This document shows, in pieces, positions 1 through 7,029 of a stretch of DNA of 9,110 bases; within the stretch, counting starts at the first letter, position 1; each line of letters starts with the position of its first letter. Source of the DNA: Thermococcaceae archaeon (lineage in GTDB: Archaea > Methanobacteriota_B > Thermococci > Thermococcales > Thermococcaceae); the NCBI GenBank assembly GCA_026986455.1, contig JALSON010000271.1:1-9110 (forward strand), written 5' to 3'. The notes under the pieces were generated by a model. The model ran no database searches and was not told the DNA's origin. It saw only the letters and a program-made list of their open reading frames with translations. Position numbers and translations under genes: made by a program.

Positions 1-1
1 C

Positions 2-1156
2 CGTCTGAAGTTCTGGGACTCAGGAAATACAGTTAGAATCCCGCTCTCCGATGAAAAGCTTCAGTCTGTTCTCAAAGAGTGGAGGAGTTACCCTGAGGGC
101 ATCGGCTCTTCACTGATGATTTCAGTCTGGGTCCTGGATTATGAAAATGGAAAGCTGTATAAGGGTTTTGCTGTGGTCAACTACAACACCTCTAAGATTG
201 CAAAGGGCCTCAAAAAGACCGTGAAAATTAACATACACAAACTGCCATCCTCCTCCCTTAAAGCCAGCACAAAAAACGGTGATGTAACTCCCCTGGGATC
301 CAACAGACAGTTCTATTACCGGAAAACTGATTGGGATCTCTCTTGGAGCTCTTCTAACTATGTTGAAGTGCCTGTTCTGATCGTGGATAACAAGTATTCT
401 GATTCCGGAGTTGTTAATGCGTGGGTGGATATTTCGAAGAGTTACTACACTAGATTTGGTCTTACAGTGGCTTATGGCTACAAAATCTCAGAAAAGGACA
501 CTCCAAGTCTGGACATTTACGGGAATGACTTCTACACGATCGAGAACAAATTTTACTTCTCACGGAGTTTGCTTCTGGCTCCGGATGAGAAGGGATACAT
601 CTACATCTATGCAAAACCATATCACCTACACCAGAAGGAGTACTACTGTACGGCCAGTTTAAACAACTGCGTGCCCACTGGAGAAGAAAGGGTTCAGGAG
701 GGAATCAATAACGTGAGTGTCAGCGGAAATGAAATCCTCGGAGGGAGCAGGTCGGGCCTGCCTGATTCCACCATCATGAATCAGATTTACAGCGGGACCG
801 ACATGAGCTATGCCGGCACCCTCGGGGTCGGGGACTCGAAGAGTCTTGCCCTGCTGATCTCGGATGCTTCAGGTTCATGCTCCGCGGATTTTGGAATTGG
901 GATTCCAATAGGGGCGCTTGCGGTGGTGTTAAGCGGCGGCGCGGTTCCTCCATGGGCAGCGGGGCTCAGCGCCGGAATTTACTACACCTCTTCAAGCTCC
1001 CTTAATATTTATGGTGGCATCCAGAACTATGGAGAATGGAATGGTGTCGGTCAGGACGTTTTGGAATACATCTACGTGGGCACCAGCACTTATACGTACC
1101 ATGTGGGGACATGTGACACACATGTTCCTGTCGGAATTTATATAGAAAGCAATTAA
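2..1156 (+). CDS. Unknown probably exported beta-rich protein, 3' part only
   Basis: I do not recognise this protein. The frame is open from the first bases of the window, and the ATG at 116 has no ribosome binding site, so the gene almost certainly starts upstream. About 384 residues are visible, ending at a TAA at 1154-1156. The sequence is rich in Ser, Thr, Tyr, Gly and Asn with alternating hydrophobic residues, which suggests beta-sandwich or surface-protein architecture. Its only four cysteines are all in the C-terminal half (in YYCTASLNNC, SGSC and GTCD), an even number that would suit disulfides outside the cell. A Gly/Ala-rich hydrophobic stretch (GIPIGALAVVL and following) lies about 90 residues before the end and could be a buried hairpin or a weak membrane segment. 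The gene converges on the peroxiredoxin gene and is not part of its operon. Export is inferred from composition; the signal peptide would lie outside the window. Confidence 0.75.
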   Translation, partial: RLKFWDSGNTVRIPLSDEKLQSVLKEWRSYPEGIGSSLMISVWVLDYENGKLYKGFAVVNYNTSKIAKGLKKTVKINIHKLPSSSLKASTKNGDVTPLGSNRQFYYRKTDWDLSWSSSNYVEVPVLIVDNKYSDSGVVNAWVDISKSYYTRFGLTVAYGYKISEKDTPSLDIYGNDFYTIENKFYFSRSLLLAPDEKGYIYIYAKPYHLHQKEYYCTASLNNCVPTGEERVQEGINNVSVSGNEILGGSRSGLPDSTIMNQIYSGTDMSYAGTLGVGDSKSLALLISDASGSCSADFGIGIPIGALAVVLSGGAVPPWAAGLSAGIYYTSSSSLNIYGGIQNYGEWNGVGQDVLEYIYVGTSTYTYHVGTCDTHVPVGIYIESN

Positions 1157-1212
1157 CTTTCCTTTTTCTTCCTTAATTAAAAATCTTAATTAAAAACAAA
1201 AGGTAAAGAAGC
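1157..1212. terminator. T-rich convergent terminator zone
   Basis: This is the gap between two convergent genes. On the plus strand, T-rich tracts (CTTTCCTTTTTCTTCC) directly follow the TAA of the left gene. On the minus strand, after the peroxiredoxin stop, there are several T runs (TTTTGTTTTTAATTAAG). The 12-base element CTTAATTAAAAA occurs twice, at 1172-1183 and 1185-1196. Archaeal termination is known to use oligo-T tracts without a hairpin, so the zone probably terminates both genes. Confidence 0.55.
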
Positions 1213-1857
1213 TCAATCAAGCTTCTTGTGGCAGAACCACCAGTCGTAGCACTCGATCTCGCCCTTGGCCTCCTCGCGCTCCTTGATGGCGTCGACGGTT
1301 CCGGCCGGCGGAACTATTGCCCTATCGCCGATGAGCTCGTTGTTGGGCCACTTGTGCGGAAGGGCGACTCCTTTCTCTGTGCTTATCTTGAGGGCTTTGA
1401 CAAGGCGAAGTATCTCGTCCCAGTCCCTGCCTACCTCGGCCGGGTAGTAGACGATGGCCCTTATGACGCCATTGTCGTCGACGATGAAGACCGCCCTGGC
1501 GGTTGCAGTGGCACCGCTCGGTATCATGCCGAGCTCCTTGGCAAGGTCTCCCATGTCATCAGCTATAATCGGGAAGGTTATCTCCTCGCCGAGGTTCTCC
1601 TTTATCCACTCAGCCCACTTCAGGTGGCTGAAGACCTGGTCGAGGCTCAGCCCAATGGGCTCGACGCCAAGCTCCCTGAACTGATCAACCCTCTTCTGGA
1701 GAGCGTAGAACTCGGTGGTACAGACCGGGGTGAAGTCAGCCGGGTGGCTGAACAGCATGAACCACTTGCCTTCCTTGGCGTAGTGGTCCGGGAGCTTTAT
1801 CACTCCGTGGGTGGTCTTGACCTCAACCTCTGGGAACTTTTCTCCTATCACTACCAT
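1213..1857 (-). CDS. Peroxiredoxin (archaeal Prx6-like thiol peroxidase)
   Basis: This enzyme reduces hydrogen peroxide and organic peroxides in the cytoplasm. The 214-residue product matches the length of hyperthermophile peroxiredoxins such as those of Pyrococcus horikoshii and Aeropyrum pernix. The peroxidatic cysteine is C46 in [10 protein letters not shown], with T43 and, later, R121 (TARAVFIVD) completing the usual active site. The C-terminal [11 protein letters not shown] carries C203 and C209, the extra cysteines typical of this archaeal group, where one serves as resolving cysteine; homologues form decameric rings. The ATG at 1857 has a good ribosome binding site (GAGGTGATGG, about 4 bases before the start). 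The gene stands alone behind its own promoter, 217 bases beyond the end of the upstream oxidoreductase gene. A peroxiredoxin next to the PCNA and GINS genes is, from memory, also the Thermococcus arrangement. Confidence 0.97.
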   Translation of the reverse strand: MVVIGEKFPEVEVKTTHGVIKLPDHYAKEGKWFMLFSHPADFTPVCTTEFYALQKRVDQFRELGVEPIGLSLDQVFSHLKWAEWIKENLGEEITFPIIADDMGDLAKELGMIPSGATATARAVFIVDDNGVIRAIVYYPAEVGRDWDEILRLVKALKISTEKGVALPHKWPNNELIGDRAIVPPAGTVDAIKEREEAKGEIECYDWWFCHKKLD

Positions 1858-1885
1858 TTTCCATCACCTCATACTTTAATGTTTT

Positions 1886-1923
1886 CGATATAAACTTAAT
1901 AGGTTCGAATATATAAACTTTTT
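1886..1923 (-). promoter_or_regulatory. Peroxiredoxin promoter with two TATA-like boxes
   Basis: Read on the minus strand, AAAAAGTTTATATATTCG is a strong BRE plus TATA element (about 1905-1922). It would place the transcription start near 1888-1890 and give a leader of about 30 bases that contains the GGTGAT ribosome binding site. A second TATA-like copy, AAGTTTATATCG (about 1886-1897), lies 23 bases closer to the gene. It would put the start so near the ATG that the ribosome binding site would be cut, so the distal box is preferred. The shared core AGTTTATAT is a direct repeat. Confidence 0.65.
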
Positions 1924-2022
1924 GGTTTGTCTAACATGAAGATATTGGCAGATATCCGAAGATACATCCAGGCATCTCAACCGGACATCAGAGAGTTTCA
2001 GAATTTACTGTCATATCGTGAC

Positions 2023-2050
2023 TAAAACGCAAAAAGGGTTTGTCAAAAAT
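2023..2050 (-). terminator. T-rich terminator after the oxidoreductase operon
   Basis: About 25 bases past the stop codon of the molybdopterin oxidoreductase, the minus strand carries ATTTTTG, then CCCTTTTTGCGTTTTAG: three T runs of four or five bases within 28 bases. This fits an archaeal intrinsic terminator for the long TFS-to-oxidoreductase operon. No convincing hairpin is visible. Confidence 0.5.
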
Positions 2051-2074
2051 CGGCTGTATTGGGGGATTTATTGT

Positions 2075-3988
2075 TCAAATTCTCCTCACATCGACCCATG
2101 TTGAATGATACGCCGAAGCGTTTCCGTATTTTTCGACGGTTTCATCGGCCGTCAGGAAGTTGGCGTTCCATCCGAGTAGCCTAACCCAGAAGGCCTTGTA
2201 TAGCAGAACAACTCCTTGCGGGAGGTCGTCGCTTATCCTCGCGGTCGTCCTTACCCTGCCGTAGTCGTTGAAGACCTCAACGGTGTCTTCATCTTTAATT
2301 CCTCTCTCCCTCGCGTCGGCGGGGTTGATGTAGAGACTGGGGTCGATCATTCCGTGGGTGTTGTGGTACTGGCTGGTTATCGTCATCCTGTGTGTCGGGG
2401 TGAGGAGCCGCAGAGGATATTTTCCTTCGAACTTTCTGTACTCGGGGAACGGGCTTAAGCCCCTCTCCACCGCTCTCCGGGAGTAGAACTCGATCTTCCC
2501 GCTCGGCGTTTCCCATTTTCTCGGTTTTTCTGGAACTTTGACGAAGCCCTTAGCCTTCAGCTCCTCCCAGCTAAGGCCGTTGCGTTCGAGGACTTTTCTT
2601 ATCACATCCTCGTCGCTTTCATACAGATAGGGGTTTTCAATGCCCAGCGCTTTAGCTAAGAGCCTCGTTACCTCGCTGTTGCTCTTTCCGTAAAGCCTCG
2701 CAACGGGCTCGTTAAGTGCAACGTAGCGGTGGTAGTAGGAATCGGCGATGTCAAGCCTCTCGAAGAACGTGTTTGCCGGCAGGACGACGTCCGAGTACAG
2801 AGCCGTGTCGGTGAGGAAGATGTCGTGTGTAACCACGAAAAGGTCGTTTTCCACCAGCGCTTTCCTAAGCCGGTTCTGGTTAGGCAAACTGGCGAGGGGG
2901 TTGGAGTTGTAGATGTAGAGGAACTTAATCTTTCCCCTCTCGATGTACTCGGCAAGCTTCATCTGAGGAATTCTTTTGGCTGGCTTCGTTCGCAGAAATG
3001 CTCCCTCTACATAGGACTTGTCTATCGTTTTCATATCGTAGATAAAGCCGAAGCGGTGGCCGACCAACGCTGGGAGAATCGCTATTGCTCTAACAGCTCC
3101 ACCCCCGGCCAAAGACCTCTGGAAGCCGTAGCCGATGTGGATTACACCCTTCTTTTCGGCAAAATCTCTCGCGAAGGCCTCTATCTCTCCAATGCTTATC
3201 CCGGTCTCTCTGCTCACATAATCAAGCGATAACCTTTTTACATAATTCCTGAATTCTTCAAAACCATAAACGTTCTCGCGGACGAAGGCTTTGTCGTAGA
3301 GCCCTTTTTCGATCATAACCTTCGCAGCCCCAAGGGCAAAGAGGACGTCGGTGTCGGGCCTTATCTGGAAGAATCTGTCGGAGCGCTTGGCGGTTTCGGT
3401 TCTGACGACGTCAACCGTCCAGATTTCGAGGTTGTGTTTTCTGGCGAAGGTGAAACCATGAAGGTTCGTCCAGAAGGCGTTTATTCCCCAGTAAACTATC
3501 AACCGCTGGTTTTTGAGATCCTCGGGGTCAATACCAATCGCGGTTCCGTAAACGTCCCTCAGAGCTTCCTGTCCGGCCCTGTCGCATATGCCGTAGTCGA
3601 GGAGCGAGGTGTTCAGGTGGTGGAAGAGCCTCAGCGGGAAGGCATAGTTCACAACACCCCTGTCCCCGGCGTATTGATAAACTAAAACGCTCTCGCTTCC
3701 GTACCTTTCGATTGTCTCCTTCAGCCTCCGAGCAACGAGGTCTATTGCTTCTTCCCAGTCCGTTTCCCTGAACTCGCCGCTTCCGCGTTCGCCTTCCCTG
3801 ATGAGCGGATTTTTCAGGCGGTCTTTTGCGTGAAACCACTTCGGCAGAAGGGCACCCTTCGGGCAGAGGAAACCGGCGGTTATTGGGTGTTCAGGGTTGT
3901 CCCTAACCCTGAGCCGGCCGTCCTTGAGCTCGCTCACCATCGAGCATGTGTCGTAGCAGTCCCTCATGCAGACTGAAAACATGGGCAT
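2075..3988 (-). CDS. Molybdopterin (Mo/W-bisPGD) oxidoreductase, DMSO reductase superfamily
   Basis: This is a 637-residue catalytic subunit of the formate dehydrogenase / polysulfide reductase / DMSO reductase superfamily. An N-terminal C-x3-C-x3-C motif (C7, C11, C15) and C42 in FLCPKG should hold one [4Fe-4S] cluster. C135 in GICDRAG sits where the superfamily keeps its Mo or W ligand, so a Cys-ligated metal is predicted. Further family signatures are YWGINAFWTN (about 167-176), NSNPLASLPNQNR (about 361-373) and TDTALYSDVVLPA (about 393-405). A C-terminal dinucleotide-binding domain spans about 525-635. There is no Tat signal, so the enzyme is probably cytoplasmic. No electron-transfer or membrane subunit is encoded nearby, and the substrate cannot be named. 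The start is uncertain: ATG 3988 forms a TGATG junction with the GINS stop, while GTG 3991 and ATG 3982 are also in frame. Confidence 0.93.
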   Translation of the reverse strand: MPMFSVCMRDCYDTCSMVSELKDGRLRVRDNPEHPITAGFLCPKGALLPKWFHAKDRLKNPLIREGERGSGEFRETDWEEAIDLVARRLKETIERYGSESVLVYQYAGDRGVVNYAFPLRLFHHLNTSLLDYGICDRAGQEALRDVYGTAIGIDPEDLKNQRLIVYWGINAFWTNLHGFTFARKHNLEIWTVDVVRTETAKRSDRFFQIRPDTDVLFALGAAKVMIEKGLYDKAFVRENVYGFEEFRNYVKRLSLDYVSRETGISIGEIEAFARDFAEKKGVIHIGYGFQRSLAGGGAVRAIAILPALVGHRFGFIYDMKTIDKSYVEGAFLRTKPAKRIPQMKLAEYIERGKIKFLYIYNSNPLASLPNQNRLRKALVENDLFVVTHDIFLTDTALYSDVVLPANTFFERLDIADSYYHRYVALNEPVARLYGKSNSEVTRLLAKALGIENPYLYESDEDVIRKVLERNGLSWEELKAKGFVKVPEKPRKWETPSGKIEFYSRRAVERGLSPFPEYRKFEGKYPLRLLTPTHRMTITSQYHNTHGMIDPSLYINPADARERGIKDEDTVEVFNDYGRVRTTARISDDLPQGVVLLYKAFWVRLLGWNANFLTADETVEKYGNASAYHSTWVDVRRI

Positions 3989-4557
3989 CACGGTTTTATT
4001 GTTATTCTGTCGGCCGCGTTCCTCTCCCTGAGGATTTCCCCTATTGATCTTGGCAGCGTGACGAGGTCCCCGGCCCTGAAGGGGCCGTGTTCGTTCATAT
4101 TTTCATCCAGAATCTTTGGAAGGTCTATTTTGATCAGATAAGCTTCCCTGACGATGGGCTTTTTCCTGAACTCCTCACGAGTTTCCTCTTTGATCTCTCC
4201 TGTTTCGGCAGGAACGCTTTCCGCTGGAATGTTTTCACGGTTTATAAATGCGCTCAGAATCCGGAATATCTTCTTTTCTTCATTTGTTAGGCCATAGGGC
4301 TTTCCTTCAATGGCGAGGTCGACTATTTTGTGGAGCCTTATTCGGATGATTTCCCGGATGATCTTCCCGGCTATGCGCAGCTGGGCATTGTAGAGCCTTC
4401 CTTCGACGTTATCTCCCCTCTCATTGGAAGATTCGACTCCCAATTCAAGGGCCTTAACGAGGCTGTCAAGTTCTCTGTAGAATTCATCATCCAGGGACAC
4501 AAGCTCCCTTGACGAGAGCTCTGCCTCAAGAAGCTCCCTGAGCTTGATGATGTCCAT
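3988..4557 (-). CDS. gins51: GINS complex subunit Gins51 (GINS15)
   Basis: This is a subunit of the archaeal GINS complex, which links MCM helicase to the GAN/RecJ-like nuclease and polymerase at the replication fork. The 189-residue product has the A-then-B order of the Gins51/Sld5-Psf1 type. The helical A domain spans about 1-107 (including RIAGKIIREIIRIRLHKIVD). An acidic Pro/Glu-rich linker spans about 108-133. A small beta-rich B domain follows at about 134-189 (YLIKIDLPKIL, then GPFRAGDLVTLP). The ATG at 4557 is preceded by AAGGTGAT four bases upstream. The gene follows PCNA by 26 bases, a neighbourhood known in Thermococcales, and its stop overlaps the start of the oxidoreductase gene. 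The assignment rests on length, domain order and context because GINS sequences diverge strongly. Confidence 0.88.
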   Translation of the reverse strand: MDIIKLRELLEAELSSRELVSLDDEFYRELDSLVKALELGVESSNERGDNVEGRLYNAQLRIAGKIIREIIRIRLHKIVDLAIEGKPYGLTNEEKKIFRILSAFINRENIPAESVPAETGEIKEETREEFRKKPIVREAYLIKIDLPKILDENMNEHGPFRAGDLVTLPRSIGEILRERNAADRITIKP

Positions 4558-4583
4558 GCTATCACCTTAGAAAATAAAAGAAA

Positions 4584-5333
4584 TCAGTCCTCCACACGGG
4601 GAGCGAGCAGGAATGTTAGCTTTCCTTCATCCCTTATCGGGTAGTCCATCTGGAGTGGCATCTCTGTGCCGAACCGGATTATGACCTCGTCTGCCTTTCC
4701 TATTCCCTTGACCATATCTGCCAGGTAGCTGATTCCGTAGGCACTCCTCGTCTCCTCCTCAACCTCGAGGTCAAGTAAACCTTCATCCTCAAGCGTGAGC
4801 TTTATCTCAACCTCCTGTGTCTCCCCCTCGGCCTTTATTATGAATTCGTTCTCCCTAGCTATGAACTTGAGGCTGTCGCTGACGAGGGAGCCGTCTTTGA
4901 CCGCCTCCTTAAGAACCTCTCCGAGGACAACTGCCTTGGCGGTGAACGGCAGCTCGGGAAGCTCAAGTTCAAGCTCTTCAACCTCTATCAGGGACAGACG
5001 GAAGGTTCTCTTTGCAGTGCCTTCAAATATGACCTCAAGGAAGTTCTCCTCGCCCTTCTTCAGGATCAGCGTATCCTTGCTCTTGCCCCTCTTCAGTATC
5101 TTCTTGAAGTGATCCATGTTTATTCCTATTGTTTCGCCTTCCTCCACATCATATTTGCTGAATATGGTCTCGGGCAGATTTAAATCGATGAGAACGACCC
5201 TGCTCGGGTCCATTGCACGCATTGAAATTCCTTCCTCCGTAACTTTAAAAGCAGCCTCATCAATCAGGTTGCTTGCCGTGGCAATCAGATCGGCGAAATC
5301 CTTGGCACCATCAAAAACTATCTCGAACGTCAT
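4584..5333 (-). CDS. pcn: DNA polymerase sliding clamp PCNA
   Basis: This is the replication sliding clamp: a homotrimeric ring that tethers DNA polymerases, ligase, FEN1 and other PIP-box proteins to DNA. The 249-residue length is standard. Clear archaeal PCNA sequence includes MRAMDPSRVVLIDLNLP (about 38-54), TIGINMDHFKKILKRGK (about 68-84), the interdomain connector and LPELPFTAK (about 114-133), GETQEVEIKLTLEDEGLLD (about 170-188) and the C-terminal YPIRDEGKLTFLLAPRVED. The start is ATG 5333, not the in-frame GTG 5339. GAGGAGGGGTGA lies just upstream as the ribosome binding site, and MTFEIVF matches the family's MPFEIVF. The first 23 bases overlap the end of the upstream 65-residue gene in another frame, which suggests coupled translation. 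Confidence 0.98.
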   Translation of the reverse strand: MTFEIVFDGAKDFADLIATASNLIDEAAFKVTEEGISMRAMDPSRVVLIDLNLPETIFSKYDVEEGETIGINMDHFKKILKRGKSKDTLILKKGEENFLEVIFEGTAKRTFRLSLIEVEELELELPELPFTAKAVVLGEVLKEAVKDGSLVSDSLKFIARENEFIIKAEGETQEVEIKLTLEDEGLLDLEVEEETRSAYGISYLADMVKGIGKADEVIIRFGTEMPLQMDYPIRDEGKLTFLLAPRVED

Positions 5334-5508
5334 CTTCACCCCTCCTCAGTATCTCGAGCATCAACCTAACTCTTTCTTTTCCACGGAATAAATAAGCTTT
5401 TCCATTATCCACATCCGGGATTCTTCTGTATGCTTCATCAAGTTCCTTAAGTGCCTTTTCCGCGAGACGCCTCAGCACTTCCTCCTTCATCCCGGGCACC
5501 TTACTCAT
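5311..5508 (-). CDS. Small conserved-looking protein between TFS and PCNA
   Basis: I do not recognise this 65-residue protein. It is charged and probably all helical (EEVLRRLAEKALKELDEAYR, then RGKERVRLMLEILRR), with no cysteine and no membrane segment. ATG 5508 is chosen because GGAG lies about 6 bases upstream and it overlaps the TFS stop by 8 bases. ATG 5490 (MKEEVLRR) is an alternative start giving a 59-residue protein. The frame extends further upstream, but only through the TFS coding sequence in another frame. The 3' end runs 23 bases into PCNA. Its place between a transcription factor gene and the clamp gene suggests a nucleic-acid or replisome role, but nothing in the sequence shows one. 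It could contact a partner through its amphipathic helices. Confidence 0.75.
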   Translation of the reverse strand: MSKVPGMKEEVLRRLAEKALKELDEAYRRIPDVDNGKAYLFRGKERVRLMLEILRRGEDDVRDSF

Positions 5509-5833
5509 AGCTTCTCCACACATGTCCGCATTTGGTGCACCTGTAGAAGATTGTGCTCGGCTCATCTCCCGCCCTCGTCTGGAGCTCCCACCAGTATGCG
5601 GTATCGTTGCCGCACTTCGGACAGGTGACCTTGGTCGTTGGAAGCGTTTTGAGATCCTGCTCGACGACGATTATGCCTTCATCGGGTTTGTGCTCAACCT
5701 TCTGGGTCATCTTGTAGCCCCTGGCATCCTCCGGGTTAATGGGCTCCTCGTAGCCGCAGCTCCTGCACACAAAGACTTTTCTTTTCCTGTCAGGGAGCAT
5801 GATGCTTCCGCATTTCGGACAGAACTTGACCAT
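5501..5833 (-). CDS. tfs: Transcription elongation/cleavage factor TFS
   Basis: This is the archaeal TFIIS-like factor that stimulates RNA polymerase to cleave the 3' end of backtracked transcripts and resume elongation. The 110-residue product has two zinc ribbons. The N-terminal one uses C5, C8, C23 and C26 (FCPKCGS, VCRSCGY), and the C-terminal one uses C71, C74, C99 and C102 (CPKCGND, CTKCGHVW). The catalytic acidic tip is present as TRAGDEPST, with D90 and E91, so it should be an active cleavage factor and not an inhibitory paralogue. ATG 5833 is chosen because GAGGTGA precedes it and MVKFCPKCG is the family N-terminus; a longer frame to 5893 only reads through the promoter. It is the first gene of the TFS-PCNA-GINS operon. 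Confidence 0.97.
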   Translation of the reverse strand: MVKFCPKCGSIMLPDRKRKVFVCRSCGYEEPINPEDARGYKMTQKVEHKPDEGIIVVEQDLKTLPTTKVTCPKCGNDTAYWWELQTRAGDEPSTIFYRCTKCGHVWRSYE

Positions 5834-5875
5834 TTTTCTCACCTCTTTAGCCGAGGGTGAGGTATGTTGAAGGAG

Positions 5876-5890
5876 AATAAAAAGTTTTGC
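5876..5890 (-). promoter_or_regulatory. Probable TFS operon promoter
   Basis: On the minus strand GCAAAACTTTTTATT resembles a BRE plus a TATA box about 45 bases upstream of the TFS ATG, in the 68-base gap after the 375-residue gene. A start near 5855 would leave a leader of about 20 bases with the GAGGTGA site. The T run may also serve to terminate the upstream operon. Confidence 0.5.
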
Positions 5891-5901
5891 CAAGTGGTGA
5901 T

Positions 5902-7029
5902 TCAGAGGAGAGCATTTAGTTTTATCCTGATGACCTCATGCTTATGGGTTATCCCTACCCATTTATTCTCGACTTCCATCCCGAGTGCGAGGCCAAGCAG
6001 GCGCTTTACAATCGCAGGATATACCTTTGCAATTGTCTCCTCCTGCGGTTTACCGATCGCCAGGAAGTCCTCATTCACCTTCTTCAAATGGCTTCTCACC
6101 GGCCCAAGCGTTTCTACCGTCGGGTTAAGCTCCATCTGCAGGAACGTTCTTGCAGACAGCGTCGGATCTCCCCTCGCCTTCGCATAGTACGTCTTGCTCA
6201 GCGTCTCTGCAATCTCCTTCATCTCCCTCTCTATCGCCGGCGACATCCTCTTCACATGTTCACCATAAACCGGGTGATCCTTCAGCGCATCTACCGCCTC
6301 TCTATGGGCATCGTTCACCACGTTCTTTATGAACATCATCCTCTGCATCACGCTCTCCGGCTCGTCCCTCTCCGCCGCCTTTTCCATCGCTTTCAGATAC
6401 GCTGTATGGAACACCTTAGAAACCGCCAGCGCCTCCAACAACTCCTTCTCCTTGATCTCCCCCGTTGCAATCTTCGACACGATATCCGCCCAGTACCTCG
6501 GAACGGGAACCACCTTCCCCTTCCTCTCGAACGCCTCCAGAACCGCCCTCGCCTTCACCGGATCGTTATCCACGTGCTTCCGTATCAGTTCCCCCACTTC
6601 CCTTGACGACAGTAAGTGCACCTTCTCCACCAACTTCTCCGCCACGTCCCTCGGTATCCCCCTCTTCTCCAGCTCGGCGTATATCTTCTCCTCTGGTACT
6701 CCTGCCTTCCTGGGTTTCTCTTCGAATTCTTTCTGCACCTGCGTGAACTTCGGCGCGGCGGGCTTCATCTGCCTGCTCCTTTTTGTTTTTCTAGTTCTTC
6801 TTTCAACTTTGTGGCGATACGGTTTTGTTCCAAGTGCTTCTGCAACAGCCACTTTTAGCTGCCACCACTTTTCGAAGACTTCGGGAGCGACCTTTTCTAA
6901 ATAGGCGTCGTCAGCTTCCTTTTCCGACGGTTGTGCGGATAGGTGGTTTGTAGCATCTATTATTTTATCCTCTTCTTTAACAGGATCTAACCCGAGAAGC
7001 ACTGATGAGTATTCCTTTATTGCCCGCAT
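5902..7029 (-). CDS. Unknown 375-residue charged helical protein
   Basis: I do not recognise this protein. It has no cysteine, no membrane segment and no signal peptide, and is rich in Lys, Glu, Arg and Ala with long predicted helices. A Lys/Arg-rich stretch at about 72-89 (RHKVERRTRKTKRSRQMK) looks like a linker or a nucleic-acid-binding patch. It separates an N-terminal part of about 70 residues from a C-terminal helical region (about 95-375) with motifs such as VKARAVLEAFERKGKVVPVP. ATG 7029 overlaps the TAA of the preceding gene (TAATG), so translation is probably coupled; there is no strong ribosome binding site. The DNA changes composition at the basic stretch, AT-rich before it and GC-rich after it, so the gene may be a fusion. 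It is the last gene of the three-gene operon, 68 bases upstream of TFS. It is probably cytoplasmic; no function is proposed. Confidence 0.8.
   Translation of the reverse strand: MRAIKEYSSVLLGLDPVKEEDKIIDATNHLSAQPSEKEADDAYLEKVAPEVFEKWWQLKVAVAEALGTKPYRHKVERRTRKTKRSRQMKPAAPKFTQVQKEFEEKPRKAGVPEEKIYAELEKRGIPRDVAEKLVEKVHLLSSREVGELIRKHVDNDPVKARAVLEAFERKGKVVPVPRYWADIVSKIATGEIKEKELLEALAVSKVFHTAYLKAMEKAAERDEPESVMQRMMFIKNVVNDAHREAVDALKDHPVYGEHVKRMSPAIEREMKEIAETLSKTYYAKARGDPTLSARTFLQMELNPTVETLGPVRSHLKKVNEDFLAIGKPQEETIAKVYPAIVKRLLGLALGMEVENKWVGITHKHEVIRIKLNALL

Noticed and set aside
1157..1200. Repeated TTAATTAAAAA as a possible mobile-element or integration repeat
   Set aside because: It is only two short AT-rich copies in a terminator zone with no element on either side.
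1228..1893. Long plus-strand ORF of 221 codons opposite the peroxiredoxin
   Set aside because: It is the antisense shadow of a gene with clear catalytic motifs; its own translation has no family resemblance and its start has no ribosome binding site.
5834..5893. N-terminal extension of TFS to the upstream ATG at 5893
   Set aside because: The extension reads through the TATA-like element and leader; TFS proteins begin directly at the first zinc ribbon, and ATG 5833 has the ribosome binding site.
5938..6606. Long plus-strand ORF of 222 codons opposite the 375-residue gene
   Set aside because: The translation is an unnatural Leu/Arg/His-rich string produced by the strand bias of the GC-rich gene opposite. 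The minus-strand gene is supported by operon spacing and normal composition.
6329..6904. Plus-strand ORF of 191 codons, Ser/Phe-rich
   Set aside because: It is another shadow of the 375-residue gene; the Ser/Phe/Ala composition is what the complement of Lys/Glu-rich codons gives, and it lacks a start signal.
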